From positions 1-53,853 of the forward strand of contig JAISPM010000062.1 in the NCBI GenBank assembly GCA_031274895.1: DNA of 53,853 nucleotides. The letters run 5' to 3'. Every line of letters starts with the position of its first letter. Position 1 is the first letter of the stretch. The position numbers were made by a program, and so were the translations under genes. The notes beneath the pieces were generated by a model, which was given only the letters and a program-made list of their open reading frames with translations, did no database searches and was not told where the DNA came from. Shown here in pieces: positions 40,851 through 51,251 of this stretch. Origin of the DNA: Alphaproteobacteria bacterium (GTDB lineage Bacteria; Pseudomonadota; Alphaproteobacteria; WRAU01; Hepatincolaceae).

Positions 40851-42296
40851 ATGAGTGAGTTGGAAAGTAGTATAAATGAATTAAATAATACAGACACAAC
40901 ACCATCTGCACCTACCAAGTTAAAGCTAAAAGAAAAAGTTGGTTATGGCTTTGGTGATTTAGGTAATGGCTTTATGTTTGACTTAGGTCAGGCATATTTA
41001 ACCAAATTTTGGATTGATATCTGCCTGATTCCCGCCCAAGCAGTAGCAGGAATTTTTGCCTTTACGAAAATTTTTGATGCTTTTATGGATCCCGTTGCAG
41101 GAGCGGTGATAGATAAACGCAAAGCAGGTCCTCGTGGTAAATTCCGCCCCGTGATGATGATTTCCAGTATCATATTGGCGATTTTAACGGTTGTTACCTT
41201 TACCATGCCAAGCGACCTTACCCTAACGCATAAAATTTTATTTGCCTATATAGCTTATATGGCTTGGGGCTTGGTATACTCGTTTACGAATATTCCCTAT
41301 GCGACACTGGCGAGCGTAATGACAAGGGATTCTGAAGAGCGGGCGCAACTGGCAACATCTCGGCAGGCAGGCAGTATAGGTGCGCAGTTAATTACAGGGA
41401 TTTGTTTTATTCCTGTGGTTCTGATATTTTGTGAAGATATTACCAACCCGCAAACCGCAGGCAGAGGCTTTCTATGGGCGGCAGCGATTATGTCTATTGT
41501 CGGCGTATTAGGCTTTGCCGTTACTTATTTTACCGCTAAAGAACATGTTCCGGTTATTCGTAATACTAAAAAAGAACAAAAAGCCGGAGCCGGAGATTAC
41601 TTCAAAATTATTTTCACCAATAAACCTCTGTTGGCGATTATTATCATGACGCTGTTTACAATTTCTGCCATGAACACCAACATGATGATGATGATTTTCT
41701 TTGCGCAGTATAATTTAGGTCAAATCGGCTATCAGCCTGTTATTAACGGTATTATGATGGGTGCTGCCGTTGTAGGTATCATGTTTATTCCTAAATTAGT
41801 AGGTAGATTTGGTAAAAAGAATGCCACCATCGGCGGGTTATTAATTGGCTCAGCCGCTAACCTTTTAAACTTTGCTATTCCGACTAATTTATATTCGTTT
41901 ATAGTTTTGGTATCCATTGGTTATACTGCCCTTGCTATTTCAAACGGTATTACATGGGCAATGGTTTCTGATGCTATTGACTTTGGTGAATGGAAAAACG
42001 GTATGCGGAAAGAGGGTATTACCTATGCGGCATTCAATTTTTCCCGTAAAATTTCACAAGCCCTTGCTGCTATTGTTAGTGCAGGGATTTTAGGGATTAC
42101 AGGTTATATCGCCAACGGTATCCAAAACGCCTCAACTTTACTTGGTATTAAAGCGGCTATGACTTTATATCCGGGAATGGCTTTGGCTTTTGCTGCCCTT
42201 GTGATGTTTGCTTTCTATAGTTTAAGTGAAAGAAAATTTGCCAAAGTTGCCGATGACTTAACTCACGGTCGTTGGGAAAAAGGTAAAATTGAATAA
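40851..42296 (+). CDS. GPH-family MFS sugar/hexuronide symporter
   Basis: KEKVGYGFGDLGNGF; multi-TM; in uronate cluster. Confidence 0.9.
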   Translation: MSELESSINELNNTDTTPSAPTKLKLKEKVGYGFGDLGNGFMFDLGQAYLTKFWIDICLIPAQAVAGIFAFTKIFDAFMDPVAGAVIDKRKAGPRGKFRPVMMISSIILAILTVVTFTMPSDLTLTHKILFAYIAYMAWGLVYSFTNIPYATLASVMTRDSEERAQLATSRQAGSIGAQLITGICFIPVVLIFCEDITNPQTAGRGFLWAAAIMSIVGVLGFAVTYFTAKEHVPVIRNTKKEQKAGAGDYFKIIFTNKPLLAIIIMTLFTISAMNTNMMMMIFFAQYNLGQIGYQPVINGIMMGAAVVGIMFIPKLVGRFGKKNATIGGLLIGSAANLLNFAIPTNLYSFIVLVSIGYTALAISNGITWAMVSDAIDFGEWKNGMRKEGITYAAFNFSRKISQALAAIVSAGILGITGYIANGIQNASTLLGIKAAMTLYPGMALAFAALVMFAFYSLSERKFAKVADDLTHGRWEKGKIE

Positions 42297-42316
42297 TAAC
42301 AAAAGGTAATAAAACC

Positions 42317-43795
42317 ATGGCTACCACCATAGAAACTAATAAAAAAGTAAGCCTTAAAACCGCAATTCTTTATGGGTTGCCTGACCTTTTCGGCAGTGGC
42401 GGCTTTGTAATTTTAGGCGTTTACTTTATGTTCTTTTTAACCACCTTTGCCGGTATACCTGCGTGGCAGGGTGGACTTATTATCGCCATTGCGCGCGTGG
42501 TAGATGCCATTGCCTGCTTATTTATTGGTCCTTTCACCGATGGATTTTATCGCTATAAATTGGGGCAAAAATACGGCAGAAGAAGATTCTTCCTGCTGTT
42601 TTTAGCCCCATTCACTTTAGTTTATATTTTACTTTGGGTGGTTGGTCCCGGATTTTGGTTTTATTTAGTGGTGTATATCGCTTTTGAGGTAATTGCTGCC
42701 CTAATTATGATTCCGTGGGAAACTCTGCCCAGCGAAATGACCACTGATTATGTGCAAAGAACTAAGCTATCTACCGCCAGAATGACAACATCTGCTGCAG
42801 GAGCTTTTTTGGCAGTATTTATTCCCGGCAGAATTATCCAATTCTTTGGTGAGCATAATCCTAACAGTTATTTAATTAACGGAATAATTTGGTCAATTAT
42901 TTTTGTAATTATTTGGCTGCTGTGTTGGAAAGCCACATGGGAGCGTCCAATTACTCAGGAAATGTTAGAGGAAGCTAAAAATCGCAAAGGTGTAAATTTA
43001 AAACAACTATGCAAAGACTATTGGTCGACCTTAAAAGTTAGCGGTTTCCGTAAACATTTAGCCGTATATTTGCTGTCTTTCACAGGAAAAGACTTCCATA
43101 ATGCGGCTTTTCTGTATTTTATTGTGTATTCCTTTGGGCTAACCTCGTATGTGGGTTCTAACCTGTTAGCCATGTCGGTGATTGGGATTCCTGCCTGTTT
43201 GTTAGCAGGATATTTAATGGTAAAATGGGGTCCCAAATGGCTGCTAACCTATTCATATACGCTGATGTTATTAATGTTAGGCGGTTATTGGTGGGCTTAC
43301 AGTATCCGTCCTGATAATTTAGTAATGTATCTTTATATATTCGCCCTGATTTATCAAATCGGCAGAGCGACATTAGAATTTACTCCTTGGAATGTGTTTC
43401 CGTTTATTCCTGACTTAGACGAGTTATTAACTAAAAAACGCAGAGAAGGGCTATTTGCAGGAGTTATGACCTTTGCCCGCAAAAGCACCCTTGCCATTGC
43501 AATTATGGCATTGGGCTTTATTTTAGAAGAGGCAGGTTTTGTGCAAGGTCAAGCCGTGCAAAGCGACCATGTGCTGCATGTTATCGCACAAACCTTAGTA
43601 TTTGGCACAGGTTTTTTGATATTTTTAGCTTTATTGGTGGGTTTAACTTTTAAACTAAATATTAAAACCCATGCTATAATTATTAAAGAAATTGATAGGC
43701 TTAAAAATGGTGGACGCAAAGAAGACGTTGACCCTGAGGTTAAAAAGGTCTGTGAAGCTCTTGTGGGCGGAAAATACGAAAATATGTGGAAATAA
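42317..43795 (+). CDS. Second GPH-family MFS transporter
   Basis: AILYGLPDLFGSGG; multi-TM; in uronate cluster. Confidence 0.88.
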   Translation: MATTIETNKKVSLKTAILYGLPDLFGSGGFVILGVYFMFFLTTFAGIPAWQGGLIIAIARVVDAIACLFIGPFTDGFYRYKLGQKYGRRRFFLLFLAPFTLVYILLWVVGPGFWFYLVVYIAFEVIAALIMIPWETLPSEMTTDYVQRTKLSTARMTTSAAGAFLAVFIPGRIIQFFGEHNPNSYLINGIIWSIIFVIIWLLCWKATWERPITQEMLEEAKNRKGVNLKQLCKDYWSTLKVSGFRKHLAVYLLSFTGKDFHNAAFLYFIVYSFGLTSYVGSNLLAMSVIGIPACLLAGYLMVKWGPKWLLTYSYTLMLLMLGGYWWAYSIRPDNLVMYLYIFALIYQIGRATLEFTPWNVFPFIPDLDELLTKKRREGLFAGVMTFARKSTLAIAIMALGFILEEAGFVQGQAVQSDHVLHVIAQTLVFGTGFLIFLALLVGLTFKLNIKTHAIIIKEIDRLKNGGRKEDVDPEVKKVCEALVGGKYENMWK

Positions 43796-43807
43796 GGAGG
43801 CATACTA

Positions 43808-44953
43808 ATGAAAGGCGATAATGTATCACTACAGTTCAACACGTTTTTAGATGCTGCCACGAAAAACGAGGTTATTAGGCTAACTCCTTTAACCAACACC
43901 TGCCATAGAAATTATTTTTATCAGAAGTGTTTCACATCAGATGGCAAAAGTCTTTTGTTCGCAGGTGATTTTGAGAGCAACTTGAATTATTATTTATTAA
44001 ATATTTTTACGCAAGAGGCAATGCAGCTTACCGAAAAAGAAGGTGATAATACTTTTGGCGGTTTTTTATCCCATGATGATAAATATTTGTATTACGTGAA
44101 AAATAATTCATCGCTGCAGCGAGTGGACTTAAAAACTCTGCAGGAAGATACCATTTATAAGTCTCCTGCAGACTGGGTTGCCTATGGCACATGGGTGGCG
44201 AATTCTGATACTGCTAAAATTGTGGGTATTGAAATCCATAAAGACTCATGGATTCCACTTGATTCATGGGAGGCTTTTGCAAAAATGTATCATAGTCAGC
44301 CTTTGTGTCGGTTATTTCGGGTAGATTTAACCACAGGGCAGCGAGAAATTATCCATGAGGATAAAACTTGGCTCGGGCATCCGATTTATAAACCCTTTGA
44401 CGATAATACCGTGGCATTTTGCCATGAGGGACCGCACGATTTGGTGAGGTCTAGGATTTGGTTTATCAATGAAAACGGCACTAATATGAGGCAAGGTAAA
44501 GTGCAGGCGGCAGATGAACACTGCACCCACGAGTTTTGGATTCCTGACGGTTCTAAAATGATATATGTATCTTTTAAAGATAACACTCAGGAGCGCGGCA
44601 TTTATTCCGTGGATTCCAACACTTTAGAGAATAAACTCATTATGTCCATGCCCAATTGCTCGCACCTTATGAGCAATTTCCATGGCACCTTGTTTGTGGG
44701 CGATGGCACCGCTCCTCCGCAAGATGTTATTAATAAGAATAACCATAATTTCGCAAATGATGCTAATTTGTATGTATTTAATGCTAATTCTCAAGAAACA
44801 AGAGTAGCAGGCTTGCATAAAAGCTCGTGGAAGGTGTTGAATGGTAATCGGCAAATAACCCATCCGCATCCAAGTTTTACGCCAAATGAACAAGGGATTT
44901 TATGGAGTAGCGATATGGAAGGCAATGTGGCAATATATTTAACTAAAATATAA
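43808..44953 (+). CDS. ogl: Oligogalacturonate lyase
   Basis: TCHRNYFYQKCFTSDGKSLLFAGD; HEGPHDLVRSRIW; DEHCTHEFWIPDGS. Confidence 0.92.
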   Translation: MKGDNVSLQFNTFLDAATKNEVIRLTPLTNTCHRNYFYQKCFTSDGKSLLFAGDFESNLNYYLLNIFTQEAMQLTEKEGDNTFGGFLSHDDKYLYYVKNNSSLQRVDLKTLQEDTIYKSPADWVAYGTWVANSDTAKIVGIEIHKDSWIPLDSWEAFAKMYHSQPLCRLFRVDLTTGQREIIHEDKTWLGHPIYKPFDDNTVAFCHEGPHDLVRSRIWFINENGTNMRQGKVQAADEHCTHEFWIPDGSKMIYVSFKDNTQERGIYSVDSNTLENKLIMSMPNCSHLMSNFHGTLFVGDGTAPPQDVINKNNHNFANDANLYVFNANSQETRVAGLHKSSWKVLNGNRQITHPHPSFTPNEQGILWSSDMEGNVAIYLTKI

Positions 44954-44961
44954 CCCTTAAA

Positions 44962-45010
44962 TTCCCCTTCTTGTAGAAGGGGTGGACACCGTAGGTGGAC
45001 GGGGTAGTGG
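44962..45010 (+). repeat. R1 dispersed repeat
   Basis: ttccccttcttgtagaaggggtggacaccgtaggtggacggggtagtgg. Confidence 0.88.
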
Positions 45011-45049
45011 TAAAATAAATACTTAACTATAACAAAGGAGGTAATTTAC

Positions 45050-45373
45050 ATGTATATTCCTAAAAAAAACTATAAGGAAGAAACCTTAGAAAACGGAGTT
45101 GGAAGAACGGTTTTGTCTTATGGTGATAGCCTTATGACTGTCCGTTTTAACTTTAAAAAAGGGCAAGTTGGCGATGTGCATCAGCATAAGCACGAACAAT
45201 CCACTTATATTCTGAGCGGTAAATTTGAGTTTGAAATTAATGGTGTTAAACATATTTGTGAAGAGGGCGATAGTTTGTTTTTTCTATCAAATACTCCACA
45301 TGGCTGTGTTTGCCTGAGCGATGGAATTTTAATAGATTCCTTTACGCCATTAAGAAAAGATTTTTTAAAATAA
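45050..45373 (+). CDS. kdgF: Cupin, KdgF-like pectin degradation protein
   Basis: Cupin motif HQHKHEQSTYILSGKFEFEING between ogl and kduI. Confidence 0.75.
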   Translation: MYIPKKNYKEETLENGVGRTVLSYGDSLMTVRFNFKKGQVGDVHQHKHEQSTYILSGKFEFEINGVKHICEEGDSLFFLSNTPHGCVCLSDGILIDSFTPLRKDFLK

Positions 45374-45380
45374 TAGCCGT

Positions 45381-45410
45381 CCGTCATACCGACGTAGGTC
45401 GGTATCCACT
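45381..45410 (+). repeat. R2 dispersed repeat
   Basis: ccgtcataccgacgtaggtcggtatccact. Confidence 0.85.
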
Positions 45411-45437
45411 TCATAAATAACAATAGGAGATAAAAAT

Positions 45438-46268
45438 ATGAAAGAAAGATTTGCAGTTAGTCCTAACGAAATTAAAAGAATGACCACCACTGAAATACGG
45501 GAAAACTTTTTAATAGAAACAATCTTTAAGGCAGATACTGTAGTTTGGGAATATGGGCATTACGATAGAATGATAGTAGGCGGCATTATGCCTGTTAATA
45601 AAACTCTGACATTGCCCGAAGGAGCTGAGCTTCATTGCGGATATTTTTTAGAACGTCGTGAGCTGGGGCTAATTAATATCGGTGGCGATGGTGAGGTTAT
45701 TGTGGATGGTAAACCTTACAGTATCGCAAGTAAAGACGGCATGTATATCGGTAAAGGTGTTAAGGAAGTGAGCTTTAAGTCAATGGATAAAAATAATCCC
45801 GGTAAATTTTATTTTAACTCATCTCCGGCGCATATATCTTTTAAAACCGTGAAAATTAATTTTAAAGATGCCAATCCGCAACACATGGGCGATATTAAAA
45901 CTTCTAATAAAAGAACCATTTATCAATATGTGCATCCGAAGGTTTGTGAATCTGCTCAGTTAGTAATGGGCATGACGGTGCTTGATGAGGGCAACATGTG
46001 GAATACCATGCCTACCCATACCCATGCTAGGCGAATGGAGAGTTATTTCTATTTTAATATGGGTAATGATGCCAGAGTGTTTCATATGATGGGTGAGCCT
46101 GCTGAAACTCGCCATGTGGTAATGGCAAACGAGCAAGCTATTTTATCGCCAAGTTGGTCTATCCATAGTGGGGTTGGCACGGCAGCTTATACCTTTATTT
46201 GGGCGATGGCAGGTGAAAATCAAGACTTTACTGATATGGACTTTGTCGCAATGGATAAGTTAAAATAA
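45438..46268 (+). CDS. kduI: 5-keto-4-deoxyuronate isomerase
   Basis: YDRMIVGGIMP; NMWNTMPTHTHARRMESYFYF. Confidence 0.96.
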   Translation: MKERFAVSPNEIKRMTTTEIRENFLIETIFKADTVVWEYGHYDRMIVGGIMPVNKTLTLPEGAELHCGYFLERRELGLINIGGDGEVIVDGKPYSIASKDGMYIGKGVKEVSFKSMDKNNPGKFYFNSSPAHISFKTVKINFKDANPQHMGDIKTSNKRTIYQYVHPKVCESAQLVMGMTVLDEGNMWNTMPTHTHARRMESYFYFNMGNDARVFHMMGEPAETRHVVMANEQAILSPSWSIHSGVGTAAYTFIWAMAGENQDFTDMDFVAMDKLK

Positions 46269-46279
46269 GTATGATAAAA

Positions 46280-46327
46280 TCCCCTTCGCAGGCGTTGTGG
46301 GTGGCTCCGTAGGAGACGGGGTAGTGG
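46280..46327 (+). repeat. R1 dispersed repeat
   Basis: tccccttcgcaggcgttgtgggtggctccgtaggagacggggtagtgg. Confidence 0.88.
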
Positions 46328-46352
46328 TAAAATAATAAACAAGGAGATAATC

Positions 46353-47117
46353 ATGATAGAAAACTTATTCGGCTTAAAAAATAAAGTAGCAATGATAACC
46401 GGCGGCAATATCGGAATTGGTAATGCTTTGGCAATGGGTTTAGCGGCAGCAGGAGCTGATTTATTTATTCCTGTGTATGATGACAATAATGTTGAAAATA
46501 TGCGTAAAGAAGTAGAAGGCTTAGGTCGCAAAATTGCTTTCCATAAAACCGATCTTTCCAAACCTGCCAATGCCTGCGAAATTGCCAACATTTGTGTGGA
46601 AAAAATGGGTAAAATAGATATTGTTATCAATAATGCCGGCACCATCAGAAGAAGTCCATTACTTGAAGGTAGCAATGAAGATTGGCAAGCGGTTTTAGAT
46701 ATTAATTTAAATGCCGTGTATTACATCAGTCGTGAAGCCGCCAAACACATGAAAAAACAAGGGAGTGGCAAAATTATTAATATCGCCTCCATGCTTTCCT
46801 TTCAGGGTGGTAAGTTTGTGCCAAGCTATACCGCATCTAAACATGGTGTGGCTGGATTAACCAAAGCCTTTGCGAATGAATTGGCAGAATTTAACATTCA
46901 GGCGAATGCCATCGCTCCCGGCTATATTGAAACCAATAATACCGCACCAATTAGAGCCGATGAAAAACGTAATGCGGAAATTCTTGCCAGAATTCCTGCC
47001 AATCGCTGGGGCAAAATTGATGACCTTGTTGGCACCGCAATTTTCTTGTCAAGCAAAGCCTCAGACTATGTAAACGGCTATGTGGTAGCAGTAGACGGCG
47101 GCTGGCTGGCGAGATAG
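46353..47117 (+). CDS. kduD: 2-deoxy-D-gluconate 3-dehydrogenase (SDR)
   Basis: GGNIGIGNALAMGLAAAGAD; SYTASKHGVAGLTKA; after kduI. Confidence 0.9.
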   Translation: MIENLFGLKNKVAMITGGNIGIGNALAMGLAAAGADLFIPVYDDNNVENMRKEVEGLGRKIAFHKTDLSKPANACEIANICVEKMGKIDIVINNAGTIRRSPLLEGSNEDWQAVLDINLNAVYYISREAAKHMKKQGSGKIINIASMLSFQGGKFVPSYTASKHGVAGLTKAFANELAEFNIQANAIAPGYIETNNTAPIRADEKRNAEILARIPANRWGKIDDLVGTAIFLSSKASDYVNGYVVAVDGGWLAR

Positions 47118-47392
47118 TATATAGTGCATACAAGGCTTATATTACTTTAAACTTCAATGGCGTGAATCTGTAGGCTGACACTATATTGTTTCGCCATAAT
47201 TGCTTTACTTTCAATAAAGCCAATGGAGTTTAATTGCTTTGCAATAGATTTAAATTTTTGCCATTTCAGTTAAAAGTAATATCACACTTGTATGCTTTAA
47301 TTATCTACTTCTGTGAAAAGAGAATTTTGTTTTCCTGTTGTCAAAACTGTGGTTTTTCTTTATACTTATTATAACAAAATATATTAAAGAAA

Positions 47393-48520
47393 ATGCTCCA
47401 CGAACAGATTCATCTTAAACTAGAAGATACGATAAACTACGGTAGTTATTACACTCCCAAAAGTATTGTAGATATGGTTTACAATATGCTTCACCAAAAT
47501 ATCATCAATTTTAGTGAATATATTATTATGGATACATCTTGCGGTTATGGCAATTTTTTACGAAACAAAAACTCCATTGGAGCTGATTTTGACGATACTG
47601 CCATACTAAGAGCAAAACAACAAAATCCTGAATGTTGCTTTTTTCACCACAACAGCCTGCATAATGTTAGCCGTCGGCAATATAACCTGACACCTGCCGA
47701 TAAACTTATAATTGTGGGTAATCCTCCATATAACGATACCACATCCCTTGTTCGCAAGAATCTTAAACAAAAAAATAGTGAAATTGACACCGATTTAATA
47801 AGTCGTGATTTAGGAGTTTCATTCCTGCTATCCTATAATAAGTTAGAGGCTGATTATATTTGTGTTTTGCATCCGCTTTCTTATTTAATTAAAAAAACTA
47901 ATTTTGAAAGTTTGAAGCAGTTCAAGAATAATTATATCCTCATAGATAGTGTAATTATTAGCAGTGGCGAATTCTCAAGCACCTCTAAGGCTACGCAATT
48001 TCCTATTATTATTGCCTTGTATAAAAGGGATAAACAAGGTATGAGCTATGAAAATATTTTAGATAATACTTTTTCAACTAAAGATGGTCCGAAGTTTTGT
48101 CTAAGGGCGTGGGATAAACTCAGCAACTATATTACAAAGTATCCTAATAAAAATGAAAAAGATTGTATTGCGCATTTTTATACCATGCGCGATATAAATG
48201 CTCTAAAAAGAAGCCGCACTTTTATTGCGAGTGAGTCCTATAATTCTATTCGTGTCTCTCGCGATAAATTAGCTTTATACTGTTATGCCGATGTGTTTAA
48301 GGAGTATATCCAACACATTCCCTACTATTTCGGTAATAGTGATATTATTATTAGTTATAATGAATTCCGCAAATTACAAGATGCTTTCATGCAGAAAAGT
48401 TTAAGTAAATACGACTTTCTAAAACATTTACTACCCAGTAATAAAGTGTATGATGATACCGTGATTCGCAATTATTTTAAAAGTCTTCTGGGAGAATACT
48501 ATGAAGATTTGGAATCTTAA
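47393..48520 (+). CDS. N6-adenine DNA methyltransferase (apparently solitary)
   Basis: GSYYTPKSIVDMVYNML, MDTSCGYGNFL, VGNPPYND motifs. Confidence 0.82.
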   Translation: MLHEQIHLKLEDTINYGSYYTPKSIVDMVYNMLHQNIINFSEYIIMDTSCGYGNFLRNKNSIGADFDDTAILRAKQQNPECCFFHHNSLHNVSRRQYNLTPADKLIIVGNPPYNDTTSLVRKNLKQKNSEIDTDLISRDLGVSFLLSYNKLEADYICVLHPLSYLIKKTNFESLKQFKNNYILIDSVIISSGEFSSTSKATQFPIIIALYKRDKQGMSYENILDNTFSTKDGPKFCLRAWDKLSNYITKYPNKNEKDCIAHFYTMRDINALKRSRTFIASESYNSIRVSRDKLALYCYADVFKEYIQHIPYYFGNSDIIISYNEFRKLQDAFMQKSLSKYDFLKHLLPSNKVYDDTVIRNYFKSLLGEYYEDLES

Positions 48521-48569
48521 GCTCTGCCCATAATTACGATATTCAAAAAATTATTGATAAAATTATAAC

Positions 48570-49325
48570 TTAGTGAGACCCCAACTTCTTAGACAGTTCC
48601 AAAGTATTTTCTTGCAGAATGGGTAAGAAACTTAGGAGTTTTTCCTTATAGTTGTTTAGATTATTGATTAGAGGAATGGTGATACTGATGGCATAGATTG
48701 CCTTGTTATCGATGTTAAAAACAGGGGCGGAAATGCAGGCGATGCCTTCTTCATTCTCTTGGTTATCTATGGCGTAGCCTTGTGAGCGAATATTTTTAAG
48801 TTCCGCCAGCATATCTTTTTTATTAACAATGGTATATTTCGTTTTAGCGGTTAAGTCTAAGCCTGACCATACCTTATTGAATTCTTCAGAATCCATATAA
48901 CTTAGGAAAATTTTGCCCGAGGCAGTGGAATGCAAAGGCTGGCTTTTGCCAATAAAAGAAGAAACAATAATACTTTTGTTTTTCGCCTCAATTTTATCAA
49001 TATACACAATGGAGTTGTTGTTAAGGGCTGTAAGATGGAGCGTTTCACCGCATTCAGCCGATATTTTTTCTAAATACGGACGCGCCAAAGAATTAATATT
49101 AAAATGGTTCATAAATTCTTTACCAATCCGCACAATTTTAAAGGTAAGATTATAAGTTTCTTCCACCTCGTTTTTATAAACGTAGCCTTGGTCAATCAGG
49201 GTTTTTAAAAAACGATGGGCGGTAGATTTATTAAGATTGCTGATTTTCGCAATATCTTTTAATCTTTGGTTGGAAGCGGTTGATAATATTTCTATAATAT
49301 CAAGTAATCTATGAACTGTTTGCAT
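48570..49325 (-). CDS. IclR-family regulator (KdgR-like)
   Basis: HTH N-terminus SNLNKSTAHRFLKTLIDQGYV and IclR effector domain; divergent from kdgA. Confidence 0.88.
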   Translation of the reverse strand: MQTVHRLLDIIEILSTASNQRLKDIAKISNLNKSTAHRFLKTLIDQGYVYKNEVEETYNLTFKIVRIGKEFMNHFNINSLARPYLEKISAECGETLHLTALNNNSIVYIDKIEAKNKSIIVSSFIGKSQPLHSTASGKIFLSYMDSEEFNKVWSGLDLTAKTKYTIVNKKDMLAELKNIRSQGYAIDNQENEEGIACISAPVFNIDNKAIYAISITIPLINNLNNYKEKLLSFLPILQENTLELSKKLGSH

Positions 49326-49389
49326 TAGTATATAATATTACTAATTTTAGCACTTGTAAATAGAAATTTTATCAATTATAATTCAGATA

Positions 49390-49406
49390 ATAAAACTTAG
49401 TTTTAT
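49390..49406. promoter_or_regulatory. Candidate IclR/KdgR operator
   Basis: ATAAAAC-TTA-GTTTTAT palindrome in the divergent iclR/kdgA intergenic region. Confidence 0.35.
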
Positions 49407-49428
49407 ATAATGAAATGAGTATGAATAA

Positions 49429-50043
49429 ATGTCAGTTATTGAAAAAATAAAAAATCATAAAATTGTCGGAGTTTTTAGGGAAGACCCACAACTAATTGCC
49501 GACACCCTAAAAGCCTCATTCCAAGGCGGCTTACGAGTTATGGAGTTAACTTTTAGTATTGCAGATGTCTGCACGCATATAGAGGCGACTAAAGCTAAAC
49601 ACGGCGAGGCAATAATTGGTGCAGGCACGGTCTTAAATCCGCAAGACGCCGCAAATGCTATTAAAGCAGGAGCAGACTTCATCGTATCGCCAATTTTTAT
49701 TACAGCAGTTAATAAGGTTTGCCGTGATAATAATATTTCATATATTCCCGGCACCATGACTCTGCAGGAAATGTTTCATGCCTACAACGAGGGCTGCCAA
49801 AATTTAAAACTGTTTCCTGCCAATAATTTTTCTGCCTCATATTTAAAGACTGCTCTATCGTTGTTTCCGCATTATTCCATTATGCCAACGGGCGGCGTTA
49901 ACGCAAGTAATGCTGGAGAGTGGTTAGAAGCTGGAGCTTTTGCCGTGGGCATTGGCAGCGAAATTAATAAACTGGCGGTTAAAAAAGATTTTGATGGCAT
50001 AGAACATATGTTTAAAACCCTAGCAGGAGTTGCAAATGTTTAA
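49429..50043 (+). CDS. kdgA: 2-keto-3-deoxy-6-phosphogluconate aldolase
   Basis: GGLRVMELTFS; IGAGTVLNP; LKLFPANNF; MPTGGVNASN. Confidence 0.94.
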   Translation: MSVIEKIKNHKIVGVFREDPQLIADTLKASFQGGLRVMELTFSIADVCTHIEATKAKHGEAIIGAGTVLNPQDAANAIKAGADFIVSPIFITAVNKVCRDNNISYIPGTMTLQEMFHAYNEGCQNLKLFPANNFSASYLKTALSLFPHYSIMPTGGVNASNAGEWLEAGAFAVGIGSEINKLAVKKDFDGIEHMFKTLAGVANV

Positions 50044-50998
50044 CATTTTAGCATTTGGTGAAATTTTAATCAGAATCCCTATAGACTTAGAAGGGTTTGA
50101 GCGTAAAAAAGCTATCTACTGGGGCGGAGCCGAGGCAAATGTTTTATGCGCTCTGTCAAGGCTTAATAATAACACTCGCCTAATCAGCAAGGTGCCTGAT
50201 AATAAAATGGGAAATCTTGCCATTGAAAATTTAAATAAATATAAGGTAGACACTCTCCATATTGCTAAAGGAGGCGATAGAATTGGCTTGTATTATTATT
50301 CTGCACCGCAAAATTATATCCAAGGTGAGGTGGTTTACGATAGAAAACATTCTTCCATCCATACCTTAACAACTACAGAAATCAATAAAGAAAAATTATT
50401 TTCGGGAGTTGAAGTTTTCTATGTTTCAGGAATTTCTTTGGCATTGGTAGGTTGTCGTGAGGTAGTAGAAGATTTATGGAATTATGCTAAGTCGCACAAT
50501 ATTAAATTAGTTTTTGATGTGAACTATCGTTCGCGCTTATGGAGCATTGAGGAAGCCAAGCCGTTTTTAGCAAAATATATGGCTGAGAGTGATATTTTAT
50601 TTGCCAACGACTTTGATTGTAAAAATTTCTTAGGTATGAGCGGCGAAAAAACTGAAGATTTATATAAAGCTGTTCTATCTAAATATAATATATCTCACAT
50701 GGCAACACTGCACAGAAGAAGAATTTCTTATAATGAGTATGAGGTATCTGGAATTTTGTGTTCTGCGCAAAACTTTAGCATGACGCCTATTTACAAAACC
50801 ACAATCCTTGAACGCATAGGTGGCGGCGATTGCTTTGTGGCAGGCATTCTTAATGGCATATTTAATGCTGAGCAAAACATTGCCGATAATGCCATCAAAC
50901 TGGTGCTAATGAAATATTCCATGTCGGGCGATGTTTTTGCCGGGTTTCTGGAAGATTACAAAGCCGCCTTATCTGCCACGAGTGATGTTCGGCGATAA
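50030..50998 (+). CDS. kdgK: 2-keto-3-deoxygluconate kinase (PfkB family)
   Basis: FGEILIRIP...WGGAEANVLCALSRL; ERIGGGDCFVAG. Confidence 0.9.
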   Translation: MQMFNILAFGEILIRIPIDLEGFERKKAIYWGGAEANVLCALSRLNNNTRLISKVPDNKMGNLAIENLNKYKVDTLHIAKGGDRIGLYYYSAPQNYIQGEVVYDRKHSSIHTLTTTEINKEKLFSGVEVFYVSGISLALVGCREVVEDLWNYAKSHNIKLVFDVNYRSRLWSIEEAKPFLAKYMAESDILFANDFDCKNFLGMSGEKTEDLYKAVLSKYNISHMATLHRRRISYNEYEVSGILCSAQNFSMTPIYKTTILERIGGGDCFVAGILNGIFNAEQNIADNAIKLVLMKYSMSGDVFAGFLEDYKAALSATSDVRR

Positions 50999-51011
50999 CT
51001 AGAATCTAAAG

Positions 51012-51063
51012 TCCCCTTCGCTCGGGCGTTGTGGGTGGCTTGCATAGCAAGACGGGGTAGTGG
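51012..51063 (+). repeat. R1 dispersed repeat
   Basis: tccccttcgctcgggcgttgtgggtggcttgcatagcaagacggggtagtgg. Confidence 0.88.
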
Positions 51064-51153
51064 TTTTTATTTTAATTTTCCTTCTCTTTTAAGAGGGGAT
51101 TTTTTTTATGCCTTTACCCTACATCCAACGCTACCTTTCCCTTCAAAAAGTTG

Positions 51154-51204
51154 CCTTATACTAGGTATAAGGAGTAATTAAAGCTCTTGACATCGCTTTA
51201 ATTA
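51154..51204 (+). promoter_or_regulatory. Dual-palindrome promoter of OMP gene
   Basis: CCTTATACTAGGTATAAGG then TAATTAAAGC-TC-TTGACA-TC-GCTTTAATTA. Confidence 0.65.
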
Positions 51205-51251
51205 CTTAATATTATTAGCAAGTTATAATTACAACCCACAAAGGATACATA

